Shown here: in pieces, positions 31,240 through 42,134 of the stretch | Layout: every line of letters begins with the position of its first letter | How positions within the stretch are numbered: the first letter of the stretch is position 1 | Assembly: GCA_021292165.1 (NCBI GenBank) | Contig: CM037879.1 | Span: forward strand, 40,888,339-40,952,338 | DNA length: 64,000 nt | Direction: 5' to 3' | DNA from: Shinisaurus crocodilurus | Taxonomy: Eukaryota; Chordata; Lepidosauria; Squamata; Shinisauridae | The notes under the pieces: generated by a model | The model's input: only the letters and a program-made list of their open reading frames with translations | What the model was told of the DNA's origin: nothing | The model's database searches: none | Program-made: the position numbers and the translations under genes

Positions 31240-31305
31240 ATTGCATGTGAAGCACTTTGAACACCTGAAAGTGCTATACAACTCTTGTTATTGTTATTCC
31301 ATCAC
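31240..31305 (+). mobile_element. possible L2/MIR 3'-end fragment
   Basis: 'gaagcactttgaacacctg' and 'agtgctatacaactcttgtt' resemble the conserved 3' end shared by L2 and MIR elements. Short, so the call is tentative. Confidence 0.45.
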
Positions 31306-31355
31306 AGAGTAGATAATATTTGCAAAGCCAAGGAAGGTTGTGTAATGCTCTGGAC

Positions 31356-31950
31356 CAGGGATGGGGAACCTCTGGCCTACAGGCCAAATTTGGCCCACTA
31401 GGCTGGCCCATCTGGTCTGCAAAGGCTCCGGTGAGGTCCCTTCCTGAAGCCCCTCCCCCTCTCCAAAGCCCCACCCCCTGAAGCATAGTGGTGTTCCCCC
31501 AGCAGGGAAAAGTGCAGGGCAGGCCAAGCCACGCTGACTGAGGTGCTGTCTGGAGAAGCGCTCCTTTAGCCAGTGCCTTGGCTGGTGTGGCTTTGATGCA
31601 TAGTCAGCTTGGTCTGCCCAGGGAAAGCCCACATGCAATGAAGCTGCTTTGGCCATGGGCAACCTTGACATCCTCAGGCCCGTGGAGGCTTCCCAGGGGA
31701 CACTGGTGACTCCTATGTCAGTGGGGCTCCTTACCCATTGCAACTTTTATTCTGAGCTATATAGGAGCTATCCGTGGTGCTGAACCCCACCCGCTAAAAG
31801 AGGTTCACCGCTATGTAGCACCATGGATAGCTCCTATAAAGCTCAGAATAAAAGATGCAATGGGTAAGGAGCCCCACTGACATAGGAGTCACCAGCCTCC
31901 CCTAGCCAGGGTCCTTTGCTTCCCCACTCAGATACGGTCCCCGACCCCTG
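31356..31950. mobile_element. hAT-type element with nested MITE
   Basis: Left end CAGGGATGGGGAACCTCTGG and right end 'ggtccccgacccctg' are inverted. The flanks CTCTGGAC (31348-31355) and CTCTGCAC (31951-31958) match at 7 of 8. The interior 'ggccaaatttggcccac' marks the same family as 53488-53837 and 55385-55722. A second MITE sits inside at 31694-31904. Confidence 0.78.
31694..31904. mobile_element. palindromic MITE nested in hAT element
   Basis: CAGGGGACACTGGTGACTCC faces GGAGTCACCAGCCTCCCCTA, and the inner arms ('gtggggctccttacccattg' and 'caatgggtaaggagccccac') are perfect complements, giving a long hairpin. Related to 15864-16029. Flanking 8-mers do not match. Confidence 0.75.
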
Positions 31951-31958
31951 CTCTGCAC

Positions 31959-32697
31959 ATTTAAAGGGATCCAAATAACTGGAGCCAGCGAGCGTATCAT
32001 TTGCCATTCTTTTGGTTCTTAGGCTTCTATAGAAGGCCTCAGTTTACTCTGTGATCTTTGTGCCCTGCAAGCGAGTTGTAAATACAGAGAAACCTCTGAA
32101 AATATGGCTATTCACATGGCATTTCCCCTCAGAAAGCCCAGAGAGGATTCTTGCTATCCCTTTTTTATTGGTTAGAATCACAGTGTCAGAAGGAACCCTG
32201 AAGGCTACCTAGAGTCCAGCCCCCAGCTTTAACAACTGAGGTTTGCAACACTGTCACAATAAAAATAAATAAATAAAAGAGTTCATTGCATGTTTACAGG
32301 GAGTGTCTTATAAGGTTATTTGAATGCAAGACTGTGATGGCATGAGAATTTCATTTTAAAGCTAGAGTTTAAGCCATCAAAGTGTGGCCATTGATATGTA
32401 TCAGACCTTTATAGGTAATAAGGTTTCAGTTCCACTTATATACTAGCTTATGCCTGTTATCCTCTTCCTCCTGTATCTAGAAAATCCCAGTGATCTTGCA
32501 CTATAGCCATTTCTGAGTGCTCTCTATAAACAGACTATCTGTCAACTTTGACTAGCAAGTGCTTGTTAATGCCCTGCCACACGCCCGTATCTCCTTGTAA
32601 TATCCCACTCTCAAGTGAACCAGGATGCTTGCTTCCCCCCACCCCTGCTTCCAAGCAGTTGCTTATAGGTTGTACTACAGTGTGCAGGGACTTGTGT
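31959..32697. other. unassigned sequence
   Basis: No gene or repeat family recognised apart from 'aataaataaataaaag' near 32262. Confidence 0.4.
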
Positions 32698-32790
32698 AGT
32701 CCTATCCTATACATGTCTATTCAGAAGTAAGCCCCACTAAATTCAGTGGAACTTACTCCTGGTAGGTGAGTATAGAATTGTAGCCTAAAT
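32698..32790 (-). mobile_element. short hairpin MITE ('tgcaatcctatac' family)
   Basis: 'agtcctatcctatacatg' and 'gtgagtatagaattgtagcc' at the ends, with 'cagaagtaagccccact' and 'agtggaacttactcctgg' mirrored inside. Same family as 5319, 37887 and 44307. Confidence 0.7.
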
Positions 32791-32960
32791 AATGTTAACA
32801 TGTAGTGCTGTGATTATATTTAAATAGTATAATAACTAGATATAGTATTTAAATAATATATTTAAATTGTATAATACACACACACACACTCCAGTTCCCT
32901 GATTTGCATGTTTTGGTCATGCTAGATTCCTGGTGCCTTGTGTCCTCCTGTCCTCTAAAG

Positions 32961-33731
32961 CAGCGATACCCAACGTGGTGCCTGCGGGACCTCCAATGGC
33001 ACCTGTGGAAGGGTCCGCAATGTGGTGCCTGCGGGCACCCGAATATTTTTTAATTTTTTAAAATCCCCCCTTATATTTAATATACATACATGATTTTTTA
33101 AAAAATGCATATAACTTTCTAGCAATTATACATAGGCTTCAACAAAAGAGGACAAAATATCTAAATAAGTATCTATTTAAAGGTGGTGTCTATATGCCAC
33201 CCGTTCAAATATTGAAAGTATTGTAAGGTCCTTAATCCATTGCATTATAGGAGGTGAGTGTTTATCCTTCCAATTTTGTATTATCAATCTTTTAGCTGTC
33301 AAACAGGCAAAGAGAATCCATTTCTGCTGACCATTTGTTAATTTCCATGAAGCAGATAAATAATTTAAAAGAGCATGTACATCAGCTAATATTAAAGGCT
33401 GTTCCAGTACAAAATTTATCTGTATAATAACCTCCCCACAAAAAGAGGCAACTACTGGACATTGCCAAAACATATGTTTAAAAGAAGCATTACCTGTATT
33501 GCACTGCCAGCAATTAGCTGAATTAGACAATCCCTTACTAAAGAGACATTGTGGTGTCCGATATACATGAAACAAAAGTGTTTGCTGAATAAGATGCAGT
33601 CTAAGATCCATAGACATGACAGGTAGATGCCAAAGCTGTGATCCACTGATTAGGCATTTTGTGGTGGTGCCCACAGCAGTTTCTCAAATTCCCAAACGTG
33701 CCCACAGGTCCAAAAAGGTTGGGGACTCCTG
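32961..33731 (-). mobile_element. hAT-type element carrying an L1 ORF2 fragment (copy B)
   Basis: 771 bp flanked by the identical 8-mer CTCTAAAG (32953-32960 and 33732-33739), so its borders are firm. Ends: 'cagcgatacccaacgtgg' and, inverted, CAGGAGTCCCCAACCTTTTT. The same inverted end opens the element at 21411. The interior holds a minus-strand L1 ORF2 C-terminal fragment at the same place and orientation as copy A, with alternating 'gtggtgcctgcggg' motifs outside it. Confidence 0.87.
33177..33674 (-). pseudogene. L1-type ORF2 C-terminal fragment inside hAT element B
   Basis: About 165 residues with NCWQCNTGNASFKHMFWQCP (C-x2-C and H-x4-C knuckle) and 'LTAKRLIIQNWKD', closely matching copy A at 28951-29496. 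It is open throughout but has no endonuclease or reverse transcriptase and no clear start codon. L1 ORF2 is normally over 1200 residues. Confidence 0.8.
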
Positions 33732-33739
33732 CTCTAAAG

Positions 33740-34397
33740 CAAACACTCACACTGCTGCTGCACTTTACACCATAGATGTGAATGGTAACCATTAGGAATT
33801 TAAGAAGTTGCCTTCTACCAATTAAGACCAGTGGTCCATCTAGCTCTCCCCTTGGGGAAAGGATGTAGAGCAAGCGAAGCATTGAGTCCCTGGCAGGCAC
33901 ACTGGGAGGATGATTCTCCCAGTGTGTCTGCTGGGAACCTGCTTTGTTGCACAAGGGCCTTCTCCCATCTGTGATCGGAGATAAGAAGGGGACTTCTGTC
34001 CCTACCTCCTCATAAAACACCCAGAAGCCAGTGGGTGGGGCTTGGGGGAGTGGGCAGGGCCAACAGAGGGAGCCCAAGGCTCTGTGGGCTGGATTAGGCG
34101 CACGGGCTAGAGGGAGCCCTATGTTGTGGCATGGACTCAACACTGAACTGGCAGCAGCTCTCCAGAGTTTTATCCAGGAGCTTTTCCTAGCTGTACCTTG
34201 TCAGACTGACACAGATACTGATGGTGGTGAATGAATGAATGAATGAATAAGTGCATATGGTAAATCAGTCATCTAAATATGCTCCTCTGTCAATAACTCC
34301 CTTCATGTGGAGAGCTGGCATGTCTGTCAAGGTGAGGACTTTTGATGTGACAGTAAATTCAAACAAACAATCTCCCCATTCCACAACACCAACACCA
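33740..34397. other. unassigned sequence with a SINE scrap
   Basis: At 33789-33846 'aagaagttgccttctacc' and 'ccagtggtccatctagctc' look like the antisense tail of the tRNA-Ala-like SINE. A (GAAT)n run lies at 34228-34246. No gene seen. Confidence 0.4.
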
Positions 34398-34727
34398 TTA
34401 TTTATTTTATTTACAAGATTTATATACCGCTCCATATTCCGGTATGGAGATTTCAGAGCAGTGAACAATAAAAGATAAAATGGAAAAAGGAACAAAACAA
34501 TATGTTAAAAACAAAATCAATACAACCATGCCTGGCCAGTTCAGGAAAGTTTCCTGAAATAAAAATGTTTCCAGGAGGTGGCAAAAACAATACAATGTTG
34601 GCACTTGCCTGACCTCCAGAGGCAGGGAGTTCCAAAGAAATTGAGCCACTGCACTGAAGCTTCTTCTCCACGTGGACTCCAATCTGGCCATAGATTCATG
34701 TGGAACCACCAGGAACATGTCATCTGA
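34398..34727 (-). mobile_element. LINE 3' end (L2-like), antisense
   Basis: The minus strand gives 'QFLWNSLPLEVRQVPTLYCF', the L2-like C-terminus, with a tail 'tatttattttatttac' and 'tatataccgctccatattcc' at the low-coordinate side. Frameshifted. Confidence 0.75.
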
Positions 34728-35342
34728 TGACCTCAGTGACCTTGATGTTCATCCTGAACTGGTATGTCCAATGAAGTCTGCTCCTCCCAAACATTTGAAT
34801 CTGCTCTCAGATTTGAGAGTCTAGATTTCGGCTTGTAAGTTTGCCTGTCTTGTCTCTATCCCGATGAAATTTTCCACCAGCCCCCATTCTCTGAAGCCAC
34901 CAGTACCCTCAGCTTCTCAATGCTGCCATGTTAGTATAGTATGTACTTTCTTTGGATAGTTTCACTATTTCTTGTAACGTTCAATTTTGCTGGGTTGGTG
35001 CCTGGCAACACAATATCACTTGTGTGTCTGCATGTTCTGGTCTGGGGTGCAGGGACTGTTCTTAGAAACAAAGCTGTTAAGTTGCTGCACTGGTGCACCA
35101 TCTTGTGTGTGTGTTCCCCCCCCCCCATTTGATCTGGGGCAACTCTATGTCTCCCAGCATTCTCTGCCAAGCAGCGCATAGGATTGGGCTGTTAAACTGA
35201 GGAGAGAAGATTTCCTAGATCTAACAGATCAGAGTCGTTATGACTCCACATTATTACTTTTTAAGAGAAGGTGTTTACACATGTCAGGCTTAAGCCAGCT
35301 TTCCCTTAAATTAGCTGTCATGTGCATATTAAGCCTGCATTG
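34728..35342. other. unassigned sequence
   Basis: No gene recognised. A C-run lies at about 35117-35128. Confidence 0.4.
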
Positions 35343-35545
35343 GGCCTGTTCGCACATAATGATAACCCATCAGTTAAAAAACCCATTAGTCCTTAAACAA
35401 CCCGTCAATCTGGGTTTGGATGTCATGCTCTACAACCTATGAAGGAGCCGACCATGGGTTGTTCAGTAAAGGCAGAAGTGGCTGGCGTGTCCCTGCTCGT
35501 GCATGGCAACCCATTGGTTTTTAAACCAATGAGTTGTGGTTACAT
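35343..35545. mobile_element. probable MITE ('gttcgcacataatgataaccc')
   Basis: Left end 'cacataatgataacccat' and the inverted right end 'caacatgtaaccacaactca' are loosely complementary, and the interior carries 'catgggttgttcag' and 'aacccattggttt'. The vocabulary is that of 22060-22298 and 55841-56127. Confidence 0.5.
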
Positions 35546-37274
35546 GTTGAAAATGTATGTCTCTTCCACAGTAAAAAAAGTGATGTGAGCATGGTACAAA
35601 TAGTGCAAGAGAGGCTCAAAGGCACTTCTTAATGGCTTTAGTGAAAGTGATCTCAGATTTGTTGAGTCATTTACATTATGCATTAGGCAGTCCTGGCTGT
35701 TTGGGCGGTTTTAATCCTTGTCTTTCTTTAATCTGCCTCATAAAGGGCATTCACAATGATCCTATTTTCAAATCCTAAATTTAGCATTGAAGACATGTTA
35801 GCACTAGGACAATACATACACACACACTCACATATGCACGCGCACACACACACCCAAATCAGAAAAGAGCAAGCGAGAAGGAATATGTCACATACTGACT
35901 ACAGGGAAACAGTGCAAAACATCTAATCACAGCAGTGCCAGCAAACTTGAACCTGTCCAAAAAGATCCCGAGCTCTCAATGTTTAATTGCTGTTGATGGC
36001 TCTTGGTCAGTCATGCATGACAATGCGTGTGTCACGCTGCTTCCTGCCTGTGTTCATTCCTGTCAGCCTTCACTCCAGGTGACGGAGCGCTGCTTCTCTG
36101 ACCATGTTGGAAAGCAGGGGGGGTGGGGAAACAGAACTCTTGCAGGCATAGAGCAACATGGACCGACATAGCCAAAACCAGGGGGACCGAGCACCAAAAA
36201 CTGGACAGCCAAGGCTCTTTCCCCCATCCCATGAAAGCTTTAAAAAGTAAAATAAAATTGTGGAGCATCTGTGACCTCTGGCATTCCAATTGGCAAGCTT
36301 GGATTTGTCTGTTGAATGCATGCTGGAGGCTGCATGGAGCAATTTGAATTACAATTGAGGAGCAATGAACATTAGCATTTTTGGTGAACACTGGAGCTTT
36401 AAAACTGCTGATTTAAACAGCTAGCAAGAAAGAAAGCTAGGCAGGAAAGGAGGATGAGGGGGAAGGAGAGAAATGTGACTTAAATCATCTAGAAGCTGCA
36501 TAATAGCATCCTGCCTCTTTTCTGAAAGTGATTGTTTAATGGTTTATAATATGCTTGGGCCTAGATTTAGCCAAGGATGTAAATATGCGGCATACATTAG
36601 CTATATGTGTGTGATCTCATCCCAAATAAGCAAAGTTTTGTCACATGGTTACATTTAAGCATCTTAGACACGGATCCTGAACACTGGTGGTGCTGTACCT
36701 GTCTGCAACTCTATTTTCATGTTGCTGCAATGGATGTCTAACGTTGCGTTTTGTGATGTTGCATTGGCAGAGGCCCCCCAAGACATGTCAGACAGTGTTT
36801 GAGGCAGATAATGCAAATAGCATCTCCCATGGTGGTGGTGATGATGAAGATGAAGATTAGTCATTAGCTGTCCTTTAATGGTACCCCAAAATCTACCACC
36901 CAGTCTGGCTCTATACACAGGGACAACACTTGATGCACTCAACTCTAGGCACATAACATGCCCCACGAGTCTTACAATAATCCTATTAATCATCTTCAGC
37001 TCAGCACAGTAGACTTCAGACACAGGACAACCCTTTGTCCAAACATGGATTTGGGGATCCACTTTTTACTTTTTCAACATATATTTCTATGGTGATAGTG
37101 CTGCTACCCAGTAGTGGGTCCATCAACCGGTTGGACCAATGATCTAGAACCCCTTTGTCTTAGGCCATAAGTAGATGTTTTGCTGCCACTCAAAGTACCA
37201 TCCCTTAATTTCTCCTCTTCTGCACGTGGCAGCTACTGAAGCACATGGGGGCGAGGAAACTCCCAATATAAGAT
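35546..37274. other. repeat-poor unassigned block
   Basis: Contains a (CA)n-like run at 35813-35853 and a GGT/GAT run near 36829-36857. The minus strand is open for 132 codons at 36664-37062, but its His-rich stretch comes from the GGT/GAT run and the translation matches nothing I know. No exon called. See findings for a possible conserved block at 35560-35810. Confidence 0.4.
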
Positions 37275-37466
37275 GTCATACGAAGATAGGAAGCTGCCTT
37301 ATATCAGCTCAGACTATTTGTCCATGCAGCCCAGCATTGGCAGCAGCGCTCTGGGGTCTTAGGCAGAGGTTTTTCCCATCACCTGTTACTTGAACTTTTA
37401 AACTGGAAATACTGGGGATTGAAGCTGGGACCTTCTGATCGCAAAGCATATGCTTTACCGGCAGCC
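37275..37466 (-). mobile_element. tRNA-Ala-like SINE, antisense
   Basis: 'aggaagctgccttatatc', 'gctctggggtcttaggcag', 'gattgaagctgggacc' and 'gcaaagcatatgctttacc' follow the same order as the SINE at 26558-26738. It abuts the LINE fragment at 37467. Confidence 0.75.
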
Positions 37467-37700
37467 CCCAAGTTATGGAACTCCCTCCCTAGTGACCTTT
37501 GCCATGCCCCCTCCATGATGAGCTTCCGCTGGGCTTTAAAAACATGGCTTTTCAGGCGAGAATATGGGGTGGGTTAGGATTAAAAAAAATAAAATTCTAT
37601 ACTGTTTTGTTATGTTGTGTTATTATTGTATTGTTTTAACTGTACATTGCCCAGGGTGGCTGGGTGGCCGGCCAGATGGGAGATTCATAACTGTAATAAC
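37467..37700 (+). mobile_element. L2-like LINE 3' end; holds the duplication breakpoint
   Basis: Translates to 'AAPKLWNSLPSDLCHAP' and 'ALKTWLFRREYGVG'-like text and ends 'gggtggccggccagatggg' plus 'gattcataactgtaataac'. The tandem duplication begins inside it at 37480, so the second copy (43900-44120) lacks the first 13 bp. Confidence 0.8.
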
Positions 37701-37886
37701 AATTTTTTTAAAAAATTACCATTGCAGAGGATTGTGCAATTAGACTAATAAAACATTAACATTAGTCCATATTAGGTGTCTTTTTCAGTTACCTGGCATT
37801 AAAAAAAAAAAAAGTCAATCAAGTTTAACATTTGACAAAACATGACTATAGATTAATCTTCAAACTGATTTCTGAAATCACTGACT

Positions 37887-37980
37887 TTGGCTGCAATCCT
37901 ATACAGACTTCCTGGGAGTAAGTCCCAGTGACCTCAGTGGGATTTACTTCTGAGTTGGCATGGATAGGATTGCATTGTTA
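37887..37980 (+). mobile_element. short hairpin MITE ('tgcaatcctatac' family)
   Basis: GGCTGCAATCCTATACAGAC and 'ggcatggataggattgcatt' are inverted ends, with 'gggagtaagtccc' and 'gggatttacttctgag' between. Same family as 5319 and 32698; repeated in unit 2 at 44307. Confidence 0.75.
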
Positions 37981-38011
37981 GAGTATAATATTCCTTCTTT
38001 CTAGACTTTTA

Positions 38012-38131
38012 GGGCACAATCCTGTGCATGTTTAGACAGAAAGGAGTCCTACAACTCCCAGCATCCCCCAGCAGCTCAATGCTGGGAGTTGTAGGACTTC
38101 TTTCTGTCTAAACATGCATAGGACTGTGCCC
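38012..38131. mobile_element. palindromic MITE with TTA TSD (Harbinger-like)
   Basis: GGGCACAATCCTGTGCATG faces CATGCATAGGACTGTGCCC, with 'ctacaactcccagcat' mirrored by 'atgctgggagttgtag'. TTA on both sides (38009-38011 and 38132-38134). 120 bp. Confidence 0.85.
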
Positions 38132-38134
38132 TTA

Positions 38135-39270
38135 CTGTTAAAAAAAAAGAAAAAAGGATGAAACCCTGCTTGTAGTTTCAAAACATCGATTTCTCGTACT
38201 GATTGGGAAGGAATTTCATATCGATTTCCATGGCAACTTAGAGAATGTGTCATTCACAGTACTAGAATTAAAAATGTAAGTTTGCTTCCACCACAGATTT
38301 AGTATAAATATTGTTGCTAATTCTTTCAGTGCAATTTTTTTGGGGGTAGAGGGTGGGTGGTGGTGGTAAAGAAAATAAAATGAAAGATCATAGCAACAAC
38401 ATGATCAGGGCTAAATATGAATCTGTCTAGAAGCGAAGTATGATAGAGGCAAGCAAAATGCTACTTTCCTTGTGTTACCCTGTCATTGTAACTGCACCCT
38501 GACATGCAAGCCTTTAGGGTGTGGTTAAAAAGGACTGCCCTCCAGTGTATGAAAGGAAACTTCAACATCCTTGCTCATTCGGCCCTTGTATAAAAACTGA
38601 CAGATGTGTCAAAGGTGTGATGGGGTAGTGAATAAGTAATAGGCCTTGACAAGCCGGACCTTATCATTCCATTCAGCCCAAGGTGAAGCAACGGCCTTAG
38701 GTAAGAATTGGGGCAATTAAAAAAACAACACCACAACACTCTAGATGAGTGACTTACAATATGGCTCATATTTTTCAGCTATGGTCCCTCTAGGACCACA
38801 TACAAAACTTGGTGTAACGGGTTGATTGTGCTGTAGCTTAGATTTCATCCCTTCTGTGTTATTCTGAATAAGTAAGTGCTGGACCTTTGCAATTTGAACG
38901 GTGAAATGCTCTTTCCCGTTTAATACAGGTTTGAGCAGTACACATTTTATAATAAGGACAATGATTATGTGAATGATCTTCAGCCATTCTAGTCAATGGC
39001 TGTGTTGCAGCATGGATCTCAGAGGTGAAGAGGCAATTATTTGTCTGCTGACCCACCCTAATCCCTAGACATCCATAGGTCAACTTCCAGTGAAGGATCC
39101 AATTCAGATATCTTTGCTTGCAAAACATACACACTAAAATCCCTTCTAAAAGTCTCCTGTTTATGAAAGGCAAATAATGACTGAACTATGAAAAAAATGT
39201 GTAAAAAAAACCCCAAACTCAAAACTTATAAAATAATAAATTTTCCTATGTAATTTTAATACCAAAAAAT
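38135..39270. other. unassigned sequence in unit 1
   Basis: No gene or repeat family recognised. Confidence 0.4.
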
Positions 39271-39560
39271 GTGTATACATTTTATTATTTATTGGCTTTA
39301 GATTATCATATTCTGCTTTCAAAAATCCAGAGCAGCTTTACAACATATAAAAACAAAATACAATCAATAAAAAATATAAAAATGAAAAACTGCAACAACA
39401 AACACTACATAAAACTAATTTCATCATGGGCTAAAAGTATTTTGAAAGGCCTGGTAAAATAAAAAGGATTTTGCTTGGCACTGAAAGGTGAGCAGAGTGG
39501 TTGTCACGTGAACCTCCCTGGGGAGACCATTCTATAACTGGAATTCCATAATAAACATTT
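39271..39560 (-). mobile_element. LINE 3'-end remnant, antisense
   Basis: 'ttattatttattggcttt', an A-rich middle, then 'aggcctggtaaaataaaaag', 'gaacctccctggggagacc' and 'attctataactgg' follow the order of the antisense LINE end at 52245-52640. No frame left. Confidence 0.6.
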
Positions 39561-40779
39561 ATTTCTAGTGAATCTTCAGTTAAAGATAAACAGAGCAATC
39601 CTATGGGGAGGTACAGGGAGAAAACGCCTGTTCCTATATCCTGCTGGCATTGTTTATATCAATGCTATGCCAAAAATTTCTCCCACATTTTTTTCTGACC
39701 ATTATCATCCAATTTAATAGAAATTGCTTTCAAAAAGAAATTCAAAGGAGAAGAAAATTTTGGAGAAATTTTTAGGGGTTGGGTTTTGGGTTCTTGTGCT
39801 TACCTTACTTATGAGGTGGCGGAGGAATATGGAAGACATCGAGGCAATTCCTCCCATAGGGCTTTTTCAGATCAGGAAGCGCAAGCAGCCTGGGAGGCTG
39901 CAGAGCAATGCAGAGATGTGTAATAGAAAGAAAACACACACGCAGCACCCTCGGCCACTTCGCAGTGATTAGATAAGCTCAAAATCACCACCAAAAGAAA
40001 TTCAAAAAAAATCATAAAATGCCCTGAGAATGAGGCAGAAAAATGGAGTCCTCTTTCATGGGGGAAATTAGAGGACAGATTTTGGCCCAGCACTAGCTCT
40101 ACCTCTTCCCTGGCACTGGACACAATACTGCCTCCCCCACCCCACCCCCAATGGGACCTGCTACAGGGCTTTCAGAGAATTAGTGGTATTAAGCACCTGC
40201 ATTAGAGATAAGATGTATCCACAATCACCCCTCAGAATTTTAATGTTTGGAAAACCTTGGGGAAGGTGTTGAACCCTGAAGAATGACAACTACTTTACTT
40301 ATTATTATATTACAACTAGAACTAAGAAGAAATATCTCAGAAGACATATTTCTCAGAAGAGTTCTGCGATTTTTCTTTTCTTATCCCTATAGAAATAAAA
40401 AGTCACTCTGCAGGATTTTCTCTAAATTTTATTCACCATTTTTTGGATGGTGCCTCCCTTCCCTCTTCTCCTCACAATGTCCCAGAACAATGCCAGGTAG
40501 GGTACATTGTGGAGGATGCAAAAGCTGTCAACACAGTTAATGCTGTTGACACTTGCAGTAGCAGTGCAAAAACAAAAGCCCTTAGGAAAAAGAAAGAAGC
40601 TGTGCTACAACCCCTGCCAATAGTAAGACAAACCTGTGAGAAACTGACAGTGAATTCCTCCTCTACTACCTGCAGAAATTCGGTGAAATTGCCCTAATTT
40701 CTCTACCCACAAACAGTGGAGAATTTTGAGAGGCCATTTGAACACAGCTCTTGTATATACATACACCCACATGTATTAT
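39561..40779. other. unassigned sequence in unit 1
   Basis: No gene recognised. Short frames (for example 40443-40697) look random. Confidence 0.4.
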
Positions 40780-40928
40780 GCTGGCTCAGCTTGTCTGAGT
40801 GTGGAAAGCTAAGCAGGGTCAAGCCTGGTTATTACTCAGATGGGAGACCCCTCCTCTAGTTTCCTGCATTGAGCAGGGGGTTGGACTCGATAGCCTTGTA
40901 GGCTCTTTCCAACTCTATGATCTATGAA
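40780..40928 (+). mobile_element. 5S rRNA-derived SINE (5S-Sauria type)
   Basis: 'aaagctaagcagggtc', 'gcctggttattactcag' and 'atgggagaccc' are the 3' half of 5S rRNA including the internal promoter region. It is followed by 'gggttggactcgatagcc' and the tail 'ttccaactctatgatctatg'. A 5S head with a Bov-B-like tail is known from squamate Sauria SINEs. The 5' part of the 5S head is missing or diverged, so this is a retroposon, not an rRNA gene. Confidence 0.82.
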
Positions 40929-41916
40929 ATCCCAGCAATCCTGATAGATCTCTCTTGCCTCACTGCTAGTAGTGGCAGGGAAAGAGTGATCTCTGTGTGG
41001 ATCCCTGGGGGATGGGGTGGAGACTACAGGCAGTGGTGAAATTGGTGGGGAGAATTTGGGGGGGGGGGTTAGAGCACCCTTGGGGGACTGCAGAAAAGGC
41101 CTTGGAGGGCCACATCTGGCCCCCAGCCCTCAGGTTGTGCTCCCCTGGCCTAGCAGCTTGTATGATATGTTTTATTGTTTTGGAATGCTGCACAGTGCAT
41201 CTAGGAGCAAAAGGATTCTGATAGTAGTGTGTGAGCTAGTAGCACCTGGCATACTTAAAGTTCATGAACTGTGTTTCCCCTATCCTAATTTAATTAATAT
41301 GAATTGCCTTTCTGCCACTATGCAAAGCATGGGAATTTGGATATATCCAGAAGCCTTCCTGATAGTGAAGCCATCACCTAGCCATGCAACCTATGAGGCA
41401 ACCTACAATTGGCCAGTCTAAAGCCCCAGGATTGGGGAATGTCCTCCAGTCCTGAAGTGTCTTCACCTTCAGATAAACTTTTAAAGCACCACCAACTTAT
41501 CCTTCATTGTCCTTTTTTCCTAGGAACTGACACCTAAATTGTCCCTTGGAATCATGGCTTTGTAATGCTTAGCTGGCCAGCCCAAATTCAGTCATGTAGC
41601 TAGGAATGCCTGGAAGGCTTCTATTCATTCCAGGAGCCAAGGTAGTTAATATTTTGTCTAACTCCATCCTGAGTATGCCCAAAGTAGTTGCCTCCTTGGT
41701 GTTCTTAGTTAAACTCTGAAATTACTCTTGAGTCCAAGCCCTCATTGAGAAGATGACACTCTGCTGCATGGATCTGTGACTGTCCCAGGGCTGCCTGGCA
41801 TGCAGCCCATTCCTCATGATCTGTTCCTATGGCTGCCTCTTGTGCTGAGCCCATGTTTCCAGGCCCAATGCTCTTCTTTCCACTTCTTTTACCTTGATGC
41901 ATTATATACCCAGATA
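40929..41916. other. unassigned sequence with a hAT MITE scrap
   Basis: At about 41098-41153 'ggagggccacatctggcccc' and 'gtgctcccctg' look like the right end of the hAT family of 31356/55385. The G-run at 41058-41068 is one of the two visible differences between the duplicate units. Confidence 0.45.
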
Positions 41917-42134
41917 CATTTATTTATTTATTTATTTATTGTATTTATAGCCCACCTTTTTTCCTGCAAGGAACCCGAGGCAACTTACATAATCATCATC
42001 CTCCTCTCCATTTTAGCCTCACAACAACCCTTTAGCCCAAAGTCACCCAATGAGTTTCATGGCCGAGCAGGGACTAGAACCCGGATCTCCTGAGTCCCAG
42101 GCCAGCACTCTCACCACTATGCCACACTGACTCT
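41917..42134 (-). mobile_element. CORE-SINE (MIR-like), antisense
   Basis: Tail (TTTA)n, 'cctgcaaggaacccgagg', 'cctcacaacaaccc', 'caaagtcacccaatgag' and 'ggactagaacccggatctc' in order. The head ends 'ctatgccacactgactc'. A short part of the core is deleted after 'aacaaccc'. Confidence 0.85.

Noticed and set aside
36664..37062. 132-codon open frame with six histidines
   Set aside because: The His run comes from a GGT/GAT simple repeat on the other strand. No domain, no splice-site support and no recognisable family.
40780..40870. Possible 5S rRNA gene
   Set aside because: Only the 3' part of 5S is recognisable and it is fused to a SINE tail, with no terminator in the right place.
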